In this document: one piece after another, positions 42,199-51,084 of the stretch
How positions within the stretch are numbered: the first letter of the stretch is position 1
Layout: each line of letters starts with the position of its first letter
From: JAUIET01 sp964352475
GTDB taxonomy: Bacteria > Pseudomonadota > Gammaproteobacteria > Pseudomonadales > JAUIET01
Assembly (NCBI GenBank): GCA_964352475.1
Contig: CAYGSL010000007.1
Span: 1-64,000, forward strand
Length of the DNA stretch: 64,000 nucleotides
Reading direction: 5' to 3'
Position numbers and translations under genes: made by a program
The notes under the pieces: model-generated
What the model was told of the DNA's origin: nothing
What the model saw: the letters and a program-made list of their open reading frames with translations, nothing else
Database searches by the model: none

Positions 42199-43812
42199 AT
42201 GACATGGAATATCAGCGAAGCTGTATACCAGCTAGCGAACAGCGAAATGGGCGACCGACCTGCCCTAATCCATGGCGATGATATTATTAGTTACCGCACT
42301 CTTTGCGAACGTGCTACCGGCATCGCAAGCTGGCTACAGTCACTAGCGTTATCCAAAGGCGCGCACGTAGGCCATTACATGCGCAACTCCAATGCGTACA
42401 TGGAAACCATGACAGCGGCAGGTCTGACTGGCATGACCCACGTTAATGTTAACTACCGGTACGTTGAGCAAGAGTTGATTGATCTTTGCGACACCCTGGA
42501 TATTCAGGTGCTGGTATACGACACCGAATTTGCGGACCGCGTTGCAAACATCAAAGACAGACTGACTAAAACCACGGCGTTTATTGAAGCAGGCACTGAT
42601 TCCCCAGCCAATAGCTTCGCGCAAAGCCTGACTCAGCTATACACCCATGATGCCAGCAACTTCGAACGCCGTTGTTCCAGTGACGACCTGATCATCATTG
42701 CAACCGGTGGTACAACTGGATTGCCCAAGGGCGTTATGTGGCGGCATGAAGATATTTGGCGGAAACAAAATCTCTCCACCGCTAATGCCATGCTGGCGCT
42801 GGATCTCAAAGAGCACCCGGCGACTATCGAAGAACATGTTGCCAATGTACTGAAATTGCCCCCAGCCAAGCCTTTTATGCCGCTCAGCCCCCTGATGCAT
42901 GGCGCCGGTATGCTGATGTCTATTCTGATGATTGCGCAAGGTATTCCGGTTATTACGGTTCCTGGCAGAAAGCTGGAAGCTGACGTTACCATGGATATGA
43001 TCAAGAAGTATGAAGTGGGTGGCATGGCGCTGGTTGGTGATGCGTTTGCCATGCCATTGATTGAGTGCATGAATCGCAGAGCAGATGAAAATTTAATGTC
43101 TGGTGTTGCAATGCTGGTGTCTACGGGCGCCTCGTTAAGCGAAGACTCTACGGCCAGCTTGCGCCAACACGCGCCTAATATGTTCCTGATGGATACTCTG
43201 GGCTCATCAGAGGCATCAGGCTTTGCTGTTTCCACTTCAGATCCTGGCGTATTTAAACCATTACCGACCACTTGTGTGCTTGACGACCAAATGCAGGAGG
43301 TAACGCCGGGTAGCAACACTATTGGCATCGCTTATTCCGGCGGTTACATCCCAATGGGTTATTACAACCAACCAGAGAAATCGGCTGAGACTTTCGTTGA
43401 GCACAATGGCATTCGGTATGTGATGACAGGCGACCGTTGCACGGTTCGCGAAGACGGCATGCTGGTTCTGTTAGGGCGAGACAGCAATGTGATCAATAGT
43501 GGTGGTGAGAAGGTGTATACCGTTGAAGTCGAGCGCGCTCTACTTACCCATCCGAGTGTCAGCGACGCTTTGGTTGTTGGCCTGCCCCACCCGCGGTTTG
43601 GCAAAATGGTTGTGGCGGTTGTGGAAGGGCCTATGCTGACGCAAGAGACGCTTGATGTTGCTGATATTCAGAAGCACGTTAGTGAGCAGTTGGCTGACTA
43701 TAAGATACCGAGAAGCATCTATGCGATTGATGCTATGAAACGGGCTGATAATGGTAAGGCGGATTATCGGTATGTGACGGAATTTGCTGAGAGGATGGCG
43801 GCTGGGCATTGA
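42199..43812 (+). CDS. AMP-forming acyl-CoA synthetase
   Basis: This 537-residue class I adenylate-forming ligase has IIATGGTTGLPKGVMWRH (P-loop and A3), a central LGSSEASG (A5), MTGDRCTVREDGML (A7) and a C-terminal PRSIYAIDAMKRADNGKADYR with the catalytic Lys region. It activates a carboxylic acid for the pathway. It is the third gene in the plus-strand operon and converges with the split-barrel gene over a 134-bp gap holding a degenerate hairpin repeat. Confidence 0.9.
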   Translation: MTWNISEAVYQLANSEMGDRPALIHGDDIISYRTLCERATGIASWLQSLALSKGAHVGHYMRNSNAYMETMTAAGLTGMTHVNVNYRYVEQELIDLCDTLDIQVLVYDTEFADRVANIKDRLTKTTAFIEAGTDSPANSFAQSLTQLYTHDASNFERRCSSDDLIIIATGGTTGLPKGVMWRHEDIWRKQNLSTANAMLALDLKEHPATIEEHVANVLKLPPAKPFMPLSPLMHGAGMLMSILMIAQGIPVITVPGRKLEADVTMDMIKKYEVGGMALVGDAFAMPLIECMNRRADENLMSGVAMLVSTGASLSEDSTASLRQHAPNMFLMDTLGSSEASGFAVSTSDPGVFKPLPTTCVLDDQMQEVTPGSNTIGIAYSGGYIPMGYYNQPEKSAETFVEHNGIRYVMTGDRCTVREDGMLVLLGRDSNVINSGGEKVYTVEVERALLTHPSVSDALVVGLPHPRFGKMVVAVVEGPMLTQETLDVADIQKHVSEQLADYKIPRSIYAIDAMKRADNGKADYRYVTEFAERMAAGH

Positions 43813-43840
43813 ATGGAGGTTTGGTTGCTGCTACGTCTCG

Positions 43841-43903
43841 AGACCGGCACTAGATCCACTAGTGGCTATCGGGACACGCCGGCATGGGCTGTCGCGCCGG
43901 TCT
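43841..43903. repeat. Hairpin repeat family 1, internally deleted copy
   Basis: One arm (43846-43874, 29 bp) and its outer tail AGACC (43841-43845) are intact, followed by the core start CACGCCG (43875-43881). Most of the 54-bp core and the second arm are missing; the element ends GCGCC-GGTCT (43894-43903). Unlike full copies it has the tail motif at both ends, in inverted orientation. Confidence 0.72.
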
Positions 43904-43946
43904 CAGAACCGCCTCAATACTATCCGCTGTTCGATTCTCAGCAAAA

Positions 43947-44507
43947 CTAGCTCTTAGCAGCCTCATCCGCCGCAAACTGCGCATACGCCTCAGCGGTTCC
44001 CTCAGCCATCTTGTCACCATCAAATGGAATTTTCATTTCATGCGTAAATTCCAGAACCACTCGCTCTGGCGTATCCAAAAAGCGTACAAACATATCCGGG
44101 TCTAAGCCAGACGTGAATTTATTATCCGGATCACTTTCTGCCTTAGCCGCCATACCTGCCGCCAATATCTTGTAGAACCACATTTTCGTATCGTGGTCGT
44201 CGTGAATCACAGTATGGCCTTTGTAGGTCACCGTTTTACCGCCCCCCATATGAGTGCCGGTACTAGTGATAACAACCGCAGAGCGTGGGTCACGGGCTAT
44301 CGCCTTGATTCGAACCCGCTCTTTCGTTGCCGTCATCCAAATTTTGCCATCCAGCGCCGCGTAAGCAGTAATTACACCCAAGGGATGGCCTGCCTTATTC
44401 GCCCAGATAAATACACACTCACCCTGCGCTCGCAGCAATTCTTGCTCACGCTCCTCATCAAGTCGATATTGCTTTACGTCATCGTAGTTCTTGGATTGAC
44501 CGCTCAT
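43947..44507 (-). CDS. Pyridoxamine 5'-phosphate oxidase-like split-barrel flavoprotein
   Basis: This 186-residue protein has the split beta-barrel pattern of PNPOx and F420-dependent reductase proteins: GHPLGVITAYAALDGKIWMTATKE, RDPRSAVVITSTG and a C-terminal RVVLEFTHEMKIPFDGDKM. It could bind FMN, F420 or heme; the fold does not say which. The KIW-M-TA-KER-R pattern resembles F420/FMN-binding members. An N4-class operator lies 105 bp upstream, so it probably belongs to the same regulon. Confidence 0.82.
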   Translation of the reverse strand: MSGQSKNYDDVKQYRLDEEREQELLRAQGECVFIWANKAGHPLGVITAYAALDGKIWMTATKERVRIKAIARDPRSAVVITSTGTHMGGGKTVTYKGHTVIHDDHDTKMWFYKILAAGMAAKAESDPDNKFTSGLDPDMFVRFLDTPERVVLEFTHEMKIPFDGDKMAEGTAEAYAQFAADEAAKS

Positions 44508-44611
44508 GCTGATATGTCCTCATTACTGAATGTATTGTTCGCCTGAAAAAGCGCCATTTTACTAACATCGCCGCAGTCCAGAGTTTGCTAGCATAATCCA
44601 ATTAGAAAATT

Positions 44612-44636
44612 AAAAACAGTCTGGTCTGTTTTTTTA
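44612..44636. promoter_or_regulatory. Operator-like palindrome ACAGT-CTGG-TCTGT
   Basis: A/T-flanked palindrome between the split-barrel gene start (44507) and the end of the enoyl-CoA hydratase gene (44641). It matches the N4 class. A minus-strand -10 TATGCT (44590-44595) lies downstream of it, so it could govern the split-barrel gene. It may also serve as a terminator for the hydratase gene. Confidence 0.6.
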
Positions 44637-44640
44637 ATGA

Positions 44641-45587
44641 TCACTTAAACATGGCAGTACGCTTCTCCTTGGCCGCACTCAATCCTTCGCGGAAATCATC
44701 ACTCGATAAAAGTAAGGCCTGATTCGGCAGGTTGGCCGTCCACTCTGCGTCCATTGAGCTGTTCAAACCTCTATGCAAAGATTCTTTAATTATGCGATAA
44801 GCCGAAGAGGAAAGCGCTGAAAGCTCACGTGCCATTTCAAGACCGCGTTCAGCCAGTTTGTCCTGCTCCACAACCTCACTGACCAGCCCTGCATNNNNNN
44901 NNNNNNNNNNNNNNNNNNNNNNNNNNNNNNNNNNNNNNNNNNNNNNNNNNNNNNNNNNNNNNNNNNNNNNNNNNNNNNNNNNNNNNNNNNNNNNAGACCG
45001 CGTTCAGCCAGTTTGTCCTGCTCCACAACCTCACTGACCAGCCCTGCATTCAGTGCATCAGCAGCCAGCATTGGCTTTCCGCGCAACACCATGTCTTTGG
45101 CACGCCCCAGGCCGATAATTCGCGGCAGAAGAAACGTACCACCCAAGGGCGGCATGATGCCAAACTTGATCCACACTTCCAGGAAAGAAGCGTCATTCGC
45201 TGCAATTCGAAAATCACAGGCCAGCGACAGTTCGCAACCAACGGACACCGCCGCACCTTGTACCAGCGCTATTGTCGGTTTCGGGCACTGCCACAAGCGT
45301 TTTGCTGCACCCTGAAAATGTTGGTACACCTGCTCCTTAATTTGCGCAGGCGTCATCTGAGTTACCTGATCCAGAAACTGGATATCGGCACCGGCGGAGA
45401 AGTGTTTCCCATCGGCCGCAAGGATAATTACTCGAACGCTCTCGTCTGCGCTAAGCTCATCGATCGCGACACAGAGTTCCGCAAGCCCTTCCGGGCGAGA
45501 GGTGTTGTTTGATTCGGCGCGAGCGAACATAATCCGCGCAATGCCTGACTCCGGGCATTCAACCCGAATGTCGTCGAAATCCTTCAC
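44641..45587 (-). CDS. Enoyl-CoA hydratase/isomerase, interrupted by an assembly gap
   Basis: This crotonase-fold protein has HFSAGADIQFLDQV and VSVGCELSLACDFRIAA with the first catalytic Glu retained; the second (the Glu164 position of rat crotonase) appears as Trp. The gene carries 100 Ns and a 55-bp sequence present on both sides. Removing 155 bp (100 N plus one copy) leaves 792 nt and a continuous frame of 263 residues joining VSEVVEQDKLAERG to LEMARELSALSS. The start is GTG at 45587, overlapping the CoA-transferase stop by 4 nt. Confidence 0.85.
44840..45049. repeat. Duplicated contig ends flanking the gap
   Basis: The 55-bp sequence at 44840-44894 is identical to that at 44995-45049, on either side of the Ns. 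This is what an unmerged overlap between two contigs looks like. The true sequence most likely has one copy and no gap. Confidence 0.93.
44895..44994. other. Scaffold gap (100 N)
   Basis: A run of exactly 100 Ns, the usual placeholder for a gap of unknown size. The flanking 55-bp identity and the restored reading frame show that the real gap length is minus 55 bp, that is, an overlap. Confidence 0.98.
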
Positions 45588-46783
45588 CCGATAATTCCAG
45601 CTTCGCGCATCCCATCCTGATCGGCATCGGTAACACCCAGCTCGGCCAGTATTTCTCGAGTGTGTTCGCCTAGACTCGCGCATACTCGCAGCGGCGGTGA
45701 GGGTGTACCGTCAAAGTTGGCCGGGTTATTGGGTTCTATCATTCTCCCGGCAATCGGATGATCGAGATTCGCAAATGCGTTGTTGGCCTGCATCTGAGGG
45801 TGGTTTGGCAAGTCAGCTAAATCTTGTGCTACTGCACACGGCACGTCATTTGCTTCCAACGCAGCCATCGCTTCAGCCACCGTCATTCGCAGCGCTTTTT
45901 CAGACACGCGCTTGATCATTTCCTTCAGCAGTGGCGCATTGTTATTGCGCTCAGCTGCGGTGCCAAAACGCGGGTCTTCCGCGTCCTCATCAAATGCAAG
46001 ACAATAGCCTCGAAACTGCGAATCGGTTACGCCTGCGATGGCCCCATAGCCGTCCTTAAATTTTATGAGGCGCAAGCCCTTGGAAGGATTCATTCCCTCG
46101 TCTGCACCGGGATCAAGAAACGCATTACTGCCGGCCGTATCAGCCCACAAAAAATTGACTACCGAATCCACCATGGAAAGCCTAATGTGCTGGCCACCGT
46201 TGCCTCGCTCACGTGCAAACAAAGCGGCACTGATCGCCTGACTTCCTGTCAGTGCTGTGAGCTTGTCTGTAAACAGCTGGTAGTATTGAATGGGTTCACC
46301 GGTTTTTAGATCCGCCTGACTTTGCGCTACACCGGCAAACGCTTGAATAACGTTGTCGTAGGCAGCCTTGTGCGACAACGGGCCACTATCGCCAAACCCG
46401 CACACTGAAAGGTAGATTAGTTCCGGGTTGTGCTTTTTCAGAGATTCATAGTCAATGCCAAGTCTCTCAGCAACACCTGGTCTGAAGTTGTGCGCAACTA
46501 CATCAGCATTTACTACCAGTTTATGAACAATATCCAGTGCTTCTTTTGCCTTCAGATTCAAGGTCAGCGATCGCTTGCCACGATTGGTGGTGTGGTAAAG
46601 ACTGCTGACTCCGTTGCGACTGGAACCGAAGTAGCGCATGACATCGCCAATGCCCGGCGGCTCAATTTTTATCACGTCTGCGCCTTGATCAGAGAGTATG
46701 GTAGTGGCCATTGGGCCTGCAACCATTGCGCCAAGATCAATCACTCGAATGCCGCTCATGGGGCCTGTAGCGTTGCTGTTCAC
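45584..46783 (-). CDS. CaiB/BaiF-family CoA-transferase (family III)
   Basis: This 399-residue family III CoA-transferase has IRVIDLGAMVAGPMATTILSD, RGKRSLTLNLKAKEALDIV and DVVAHNFRPGVAERLGIDY. The SVCGFGDSGP motif follows, and the QSQADLKTGEPIQYYQLFTD loop contains the active-site region. It should move CoA between acyl groups, allowing substrate activation without ATP. It is translationally coupled (GTGA) to the hydratase gene downstream. Divergent from the GST gene, with an operator-like site between. Confidence 0.88.
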   Translation of the reverse strand: MNSNATGPMSGIRVIDLGAMVAGPMATTILSDQGADVIKIEPPGIGDVMRYFGSSRNGVSSLYHTTNRGKRSLTLNLKAKEALDIVHKLVVNADVVAHNFRPGVAERLGIDYESLKKHNPELIYLSVCGFGDSGPLSHKAAYDNVIQAFAGVAQSQADLKTGEPIQYYQLFTDKLTALTGSQAISAALFARERGNGGQHIRLSMVDSVVNFLWADTAGSNAFLDPGADEGMNPSKGLRLIKFKDGYGAIAGVTDSQFRGYCLAFDEDAEDPRFGTAAERNNNAPLLKEMIKRVSEKALRMTVAEAMAALEANDVPCAVAQDLADLPNHPQMQANNAFANLDHPIAGRMIEPNNPANFDGTPSPPLRVCASLGEHTREILAELGVTDADQDGMREAGIIG

Positions 46784-46851
46784 AGCTACTGTTCTCCTAT
46801 ATAGGTTTTATGGGGAGACCGCCCTACTGAAGCTATCAGATGCCTGTGGCA

Positions 46852-46893
46852 AAAACAATCCGAATTGACTGTTTTATCGCGATTGTTTATCGT
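46852..46893 (+). promoter_or_regulatory. Operator-like site and promoter before GST
   Basis: Imperfect palindrome AAAACAATCC-GAAT-TGACTGTTTT (46852-46875) of the N8 class, pairing at 8 of 10 positions. The plus-strand promoter TTGACT (46865-46870) and TATCGT (46888-46893), 17 bp apart, overlaps it. It lies between divergent CaiB and GST genes. Confidence 0.58.
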
Positions 46894-46934
46894 AGGCCAT
46901 GCACCTCGCTCTTTTCACAGACATTGCTTAAACC

Positions 46935-47561
46935 ATGATTACGCTTTATCACGTGCCTGGCTCTCGCTCTATGCGGTCTCTTTGGCTGCTCAAGGAATTG
47001 GGGCTTGAATTCGATCGCGTGGAAATGCCGTTTGATCTAACTTACCTGCGCGCTCCTGATTATTTGGCCGTACACCCACTCGGCCGAGTGCCCGCATTAC
47101 GCGACGGTGACATAACATTGTTTGAGTCTGGCGCTATTTGCCAGTATTTGTGCGAGCGCTATGACAATGGTGAATTAGGACGCGCACCTGACCATGCTGA
47201 GCGAAACCAATGGCTGCAATGGGTACACTTCGCAGAAACTCTGGCGGTACATGGTGCTGCGTTGTTACAACAACAAGTATTCATCAAACCTGAAGAGCGT
47301 TCGGAGATTATTCGAAAACTTGAATCACGCAGACTTACGAAAGCCTTTGAAGTTTTAGATGCGCATCTGGCTAATTCAGAGCATTTGCTGCCTGGCGGTT
47401 TTTCCGCGGCGGATATTGGCGTGGGCTACAGCGTGTACTTGGGAAATGGTTTTGTAACGCTAGATGCTCACCCAAACCTGTCTAAGTATATGCAGCGGCT
47501 GAAGCAGAGGCCCGCATTTAAATCATCTGAACCTGGCGTAGAATGGCAAGCAAGCCAATAA
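46935..47561 (+). CDS. Glutathione S-transferase
   Basis: This 208-residue GST starts with ITLYHVPGSRSMRSLWLLKE (thioredoxin-fold domain with the Ser of the active-site region), then HPLGRVPALRDGDITLFESG, the cis-Pro and glutathione-binding ESGA motif. The C-terminal domain is helical (LPGGFSAADIGVGYSVYLG). It may conjugate glutathione to reactive intermediates or isomerise them. A nitroreductase gene follows after 25 bp, so they make a short operon. Confidence 0.9.
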   Translation: MITLYHVPGSRSMRSLWLLKELGLEFDRVEMPFDLTYLRAPDYLAVHPLGRVPALRDGDITLFESGAICQYLCERYDNGELGRAPDHAERNQWLQWVHFAETLAVHGAALLQQQVFIKPEERSEIIRKLESRRLTKAFEVLDAHLANSEHLLPGGFSAADIGVGYSVYLGNGFVTLDAHPNLSKYMQRLKQRPAFKSSEPGVEWQASQ

Positions 47562-47586
47562 GCCAGCACACAAAAGGAAACACAAC

Positions 47587-48261
47587 ATGCCACATGAACA
47601 ACTAGGTCTCAGTGCCGACGAGCTACTCAGTACCACGCGCGCTGTGCGCAAGCGTTTGGATTTTGATCGCCCAGTGGCCAAAGAAACCATACAAGAGTGT
47701 GTTGAATTGGCGGTGCAAGCACCGAGTGGATCAAATTCGCAGGGGTGGCAATTTATGTTTGTGACCGACCCTGACAAAAAAGCCAGGCTGGGCGAACTAT
47801 ATTCGCAAACGTTTGATGTCTACCGAACCATGCCGCAAGCGATTCATCATCTGCACAAAGACAGCGGAGACAGTTCACTCACCGAAAGCCAAACGCGTTC
47901 TACCAATTCAGCTGAATACCTCGCCCAGAATATGGGTCGCGCGCCAGTGCTCATGATTCCTTGCATTGAAGGGCGCACTGACGCTGAAGGTGTTACGGGT
48001 GCCATGTCGCACGCTTCAATTTTGGGTTCAATCATTCCCGCAACCTGGAATTTTATGCTGGCCGCTCGCGCAAGAGGTTTAGGCACCGCCTGGACCACTT
48101 TGCATTTAATGCATGAAAAGGAAATTGCCGAATTGCTGGGCATTCCGTACGAGCAATACATGCAGGTCGCAATGATTCCGATTGCTTACACCAAGGGCAC
48201 CAACTTTAAACCGGCTTACCGTCCCGATATTGCATCGGTGATGCACTTTAATGAATGGTAA
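47587..48261 (+). CDS. Nitroreductase-family protein
   Basis: This 224-residue FMN protein of the nitroreductase fold has STTRAVRKRLDFDRPV near the N terminus (the phosphate-binding RxxR region), QAPSGSNSQGWQFMFV and LAARARGLGTAWTTLHL. The family reduces nitro groups, quinones or ring systems with NAD(P)H. It is encoded 25 bp after the GST gene, with AAGGAAA before its start; the two are convergent with the amidohydrolase. Confidence 0.89.
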   Translation: MPHEQLGLSADELLSTTRAVRKRLDFDRPVAKETIQECVELAVQAPSGSNSQGWQFMFVTDPDKKARLGELYSQTFDVYRTMPQAIHHLHKDSGDSSLTESQTRSTNSAEYLAQNMGRAPVLMIPCIEGRTDAEGVTGAMSHASILGSIIPATWNFMLAARARGLGTAWTTLHLMHEKEIAELLGIPYEQYMQVAMIPIAYTKGTNFKPAYRPDIASVMHFNEW

Positions 48262-48276
48262 AGCTTTTTTACAGCA

Positions 48277-49986
48277 TTAAGGATCACGGCGAAATACTGT
48301 TTCGCCATCTTTAATAGTTTCCAGAACCGCAATATCTTTGATTGCCATGGATGGCACGCTAATCGGATCTTGATCTAACACCACGATGTCCGCGCGCTTA
48401 CCAACGCTAAGGCTGCCCTTACTGGTATCCTCAAAAAACTGATACGCCGCGTCCAGGGTCATCGCTCTTATACCTTCCATAACAGTGGCCCGTTGTTCCG
48501 GGCCAAGCGTCTTGCCGCTTCGGGTTTTGCGATTCACCGCTGTCCACAGCAAGCGCATCATGTCAGCAGGAACTACGGGTGTGTCGTTGTGTATTGTATA
48601 AGTAAGCCCCTTGTCATTACTTGAACGCAGCGGGCTGATGCGGGACGCCCGCTTCTCGCCCAGCACTGAATCACGGTGCCAATCTCCCCAGAAGAAAGTA
48701 TGCGCCACAAAATAAGATGGAATGATTCCCTCTGTAAGCATCGCATCTATTTGATCTTCCCTAACCGTTTGCGCATGAATCATCACAGGTCTCCGGTCTG
48801 CCCTACCGTATTTTTTATTTGCCGCCCGTACGGTGCGGATCATTTGATCGGCAGCGGCATCGCCGTTGGCGTGAGCGAGCATAGGCACATTGTTGGCAAA
48901 GGCATAATCAACAAGCGTTTGTACTTGCTCTTCCTTTAGGGTTGCGTAACCTGCGTAGTCTTCGGATTGACCGTGTGGCGGATGAAAGTATGGCTTGCTT
49001 AACCAGGCTGTTTTTCCCTGCGGTGAACCATCCAGTGTCATCTTGATGCCGCCCACTCGGTAGTGGTTGGAATATTCTGTGCCAGGTGGGCGTTTCTTTA
49101 AGCCTTCAACGCCGTACACCATGTACGGAAACGACACCACATCCAAATACAGTAACTCCTCAGCAGCGGCTTGCTCCAGAAGGTCCAGTGTCTCGCCGTA
49201 CGATGCGCCGTCCTGAACTGTTGTCACACCGTAAGCAGCATATTCTGCCTGTGTCTTCTCAAACAATGCTTTTTGCCGCTGCGGATCCGGTGCGGGTATC
49301 ACCACATTGAGCACCCTCATGGCGGTTTCTTCGGCAACACCATTTGGCTCCGCACCGTCGCCCATTCGGCGAAACAGACCGCCGTCAGGATCTTTTGTAT
49401 TCGCATCAACCCCTGCCAGTTCGAGACATTTCGAATTGCAGCTCATCAAATGACCCGATACGTGAGTGACGGCGACCGGAAAATCAGTCGATACTTGATC
49501 CAACTCTTGTTTGGTCGGATGACGCCGCTCCGCCATTAGTGAATCATCGTAACCAAAGCCAACAATCCAGGGCGCATCGGGAAACGCCTGTTGGTGGGAC
49601 TTCATGGCATCAATCAATTCGGCAATACTGGCCACTGGCCCAACCGGTGGCGGCGCCAGGTTTGCCGACAGTTGCAAACGATTGGTGTAGGTAAAGTGGC
49701 CATGTGCGTCAATAAAACCAGGCAGCATCGTTTTGCCCTGCATGTCGCGCACCTCATAGTTCGCATCAACCACTGCCTCAACTTCGGCGCGAGAGCCAAC
49801 GGCGATTATCTTGCCATCGCGTACAGCAAGTGCGCTGGCTGTCGGTCTTTGCTCATCGATCGTGATCACGTTTGCGTTCACAAACATCGTAATCCGCGAG
49901 TCCGGCGAGTCGACTGCGTTACTCGTACAGGCGAGCAACGCTCCCACACACACTACCAGTGAAAAAATATTTCGTATAACAACCAC
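48277..49986 (-). CDS. Amidohydrolase family 3 (YtcJ-like), predicted lipoprotein
   Basis: This 569-residue protein starts with a lipoprotein signal (VGALLAC) and then has the amidohydrolase metal-binding strand GFIDAHGHF, followed by MLAHANGDAAADQMI and MIHAQTVRE and a late SVGKRADIVVLDQDP. It hydrolyses C-N or similar bonds in exported or imported compounds; the substrate is unknown. The start was placed at GTG 49986 because CGGAGA lies seven bases before it. An ATG at 50025 upstream lacks a Shine-Dalgarno and adds charged residues before the signal. Confidence 0.83.
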   Translation of the reverse strand: MVVIRNIFSLVVCVGALLACTSNAVDSPDSRITMFVNANVITIDEQRPTASALAVRDGKIIAVGSRAEVEAVVDANYEVRDMQGKTMLPGFIDAHGHFTYTNRLQLSANLAPPPVGPVASIAELIDAMKSHQQAFPDAPWIVGFGYDDSLMAERRHPTKQELDQVSTDFPVAVTHVSGHLMSCNSKCLELAGVDANTKDPDGGLFRRMGDGAEPNGVAEETAMRVLNVVIPAPDPQRQKALFEKTQAEYAAYGVTTVQDGASYGETLDLLEQAAAEELLYLDVVSFPYMVYGVEGLKKRPPGTEYSNHYRVGGIKMTLDGSPQGKTAWLSKPYFHPPHGQSEDYAGYATLKEEQVQTLVDYAFANNVPMLAHANGDAAADQMIRTVRAANKKYGRADRRPVMIHAQTVREDQIDAMLTEGIIPSYFVAHTFFWGDWHRDSVLGEKRASRISPLRSSNDKGLTYTIHNDTPVVPADMMRLLWTAVNRKTRSGKTLGPEQRATVMEGIRAMTLDAAYQFFEDTSKGSLSVGKRADIVVLDQDPISVPSMAIKDIAVLETIKDGETVFRRDP

Positions 49987-50076
49987 TGTGTTTCTCCGAT
50001 TCTTTAGCTTATTTAAACAATGCACTTAGGTCTTAGCTAATCAGCACTGGTAAAGGGTTCATAAGCGGCGGGTTAT

Positions 50077-50388
50077 CTACCTGGGCGGCATACCATGCAC
50101 CATGGTTATAAACTTCAATTCGGTGCCAGCTCTGCGGAACTCGGACAAGGCCTGATACTCAGGGTCGTTGTACCAGGCAGTGGCAGCTTCCTCTGAGGGA
50201 AACTTGAAGATCACCATGCGCCCTTCCCTGGGGTCCGCACCTTCGAACGTAACCGGGTTGTCATCAAAGGTAAAGAATTCGCCATCATGGCGTTTGAGGA
50301 TTGGGAAGAAGCCTTTCTCATACTTTCGATACTCATCTTTGTCGTGAACAATAAAATTTGCGATTACGTAAGCGGGGGTATCAGCCAT
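50077..50388 (-). CDS. DUF1330-family protein
   Basis: This 103-residue single-domain protein has the DUF1330 (ferredoxin-like fold) pattern: AYVIANFIVHDKDEYRKYEKG at the N terminus, VIFKFPSEEAATAWYNDPEYQ in the second half and a C-terminal SEFRRAGTELKFITMVHG. The family has no firm biochemical role. It is transcribed toward the amidohydrolase gene, about 90 bp away. Confidence 0.82.
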   Translation of the reverse strand: MADTPAYVIANFIVHDKDEYRKYEKGFFPILKRHDGEFFTFDDNPVTFEGADPREGRMVIFKFPSEEAATAWYNDPEYQALSEFRRAGTELKFITMVHGMPPR

Positions 50389-50535
50389 TACAAATGTCCT
50401 TAAATATGAGCGTTGATTGTAACTGCCCTGCTAAAGTCCTGCCAACTTCGTAATGGTCAGAATAACTTCAACGGATTACTATCGGTACAGAGGCACCCTA
50501 ACAGCATTATCTCCAAATCTGCAGGTTATGAGAGC

Positions 50536-51048
50536 ATGTCCAACAGCACGCATCAGCACGCGATAAAAAATGAAATTTCATCAGAAACCCGAAAGAACAT
50601 TGTTATCAACCTGGTACTGAACGGGCTTATTGCTTATTTCCTGATGCGCCAAAATACCTTACTGACCGCGTGGGGTGAACACAGTTACGGGCCGGATCTG
50701 CTGATCACCGGATTCATCCTCTCTGCTCTGCTAGGTGCGATCTTCATCGGTCTATTTAGGCGCAAACGTGACAAAGCCGAACTGCTTCCAGTCGGTCATG
50801 AAGGTCTGTCGCTGGCATGGCTGCTGCCTTACAATCAATGGCTCGCTGCACTGGTTATGGGATTTCTTGGGGCAGCAATTGCTGCCCCAGTATTGTTGGC
50901 AATTCTGGCACTGCTGGGCATAGATTCTCTGCAGCCACTTCAGTATGCCGTGATTAAAGGAGTATGGGCCGGCACTCTGGCCGGCGTAGTGGTGCCAGTA
51001 GCCATTAATCAGGGCTTGCGGTCAGATCCGCAATCAACCATCGCATAA
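50536..51048 (+). CDS. Small membrane protein, unknown function
   Basis: This 170-residue protein has about four or five hydrophobic segments: NIVINLVLNGLIAYFL, LLITGFILSALLGAIFIGLF, WLAALVMGFLGAAIAAPVLL and KGVWAGTLAGVVVPVAI. A basic loop RRKRDK follows the second. I do not recognise the family. The start at ATG 50536 was chosen over an in-frame ATG at 50413 because the earlier stretch is unlike a membrane-protein start. It is followed at 37 bp by the SRPBCC gene on the same strand. Confidence 0.65.
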   Translation: MSNSTHQHAIKNEISSETRKNIVINLVLNGLIAYFLMRQNTLLTAWGEHSYGPDLLITGFILSALLGAIFIGLFRRKRDKAELLPVGHEGLSLAWLLPYNQWLAALVMGFLGAAIAAPVLLAILALLGIDSLQPLQYAVIKGVWAGTLAGVVVPVAINQGLRSDPQSTIA

Positions 51049-51084
51049 AACGAAATACACCTTAACCATGAGTCGTTTAATTGA

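Noticed and set aside
43841..43903. Rho-independent terminator between the convergent ligase and split-barrel genes
   Set aside because: No T-run follows the outer GAGACCGGC/GCCGGTCTC pairing; the repeat interpretation explains more.
44641..45683. Single long ORF through the Ns with X residues
   Set aside because: The Ns and duplicated 55 bp put the two halves out of frame; the joined protein is an artefact of reading across the gap.
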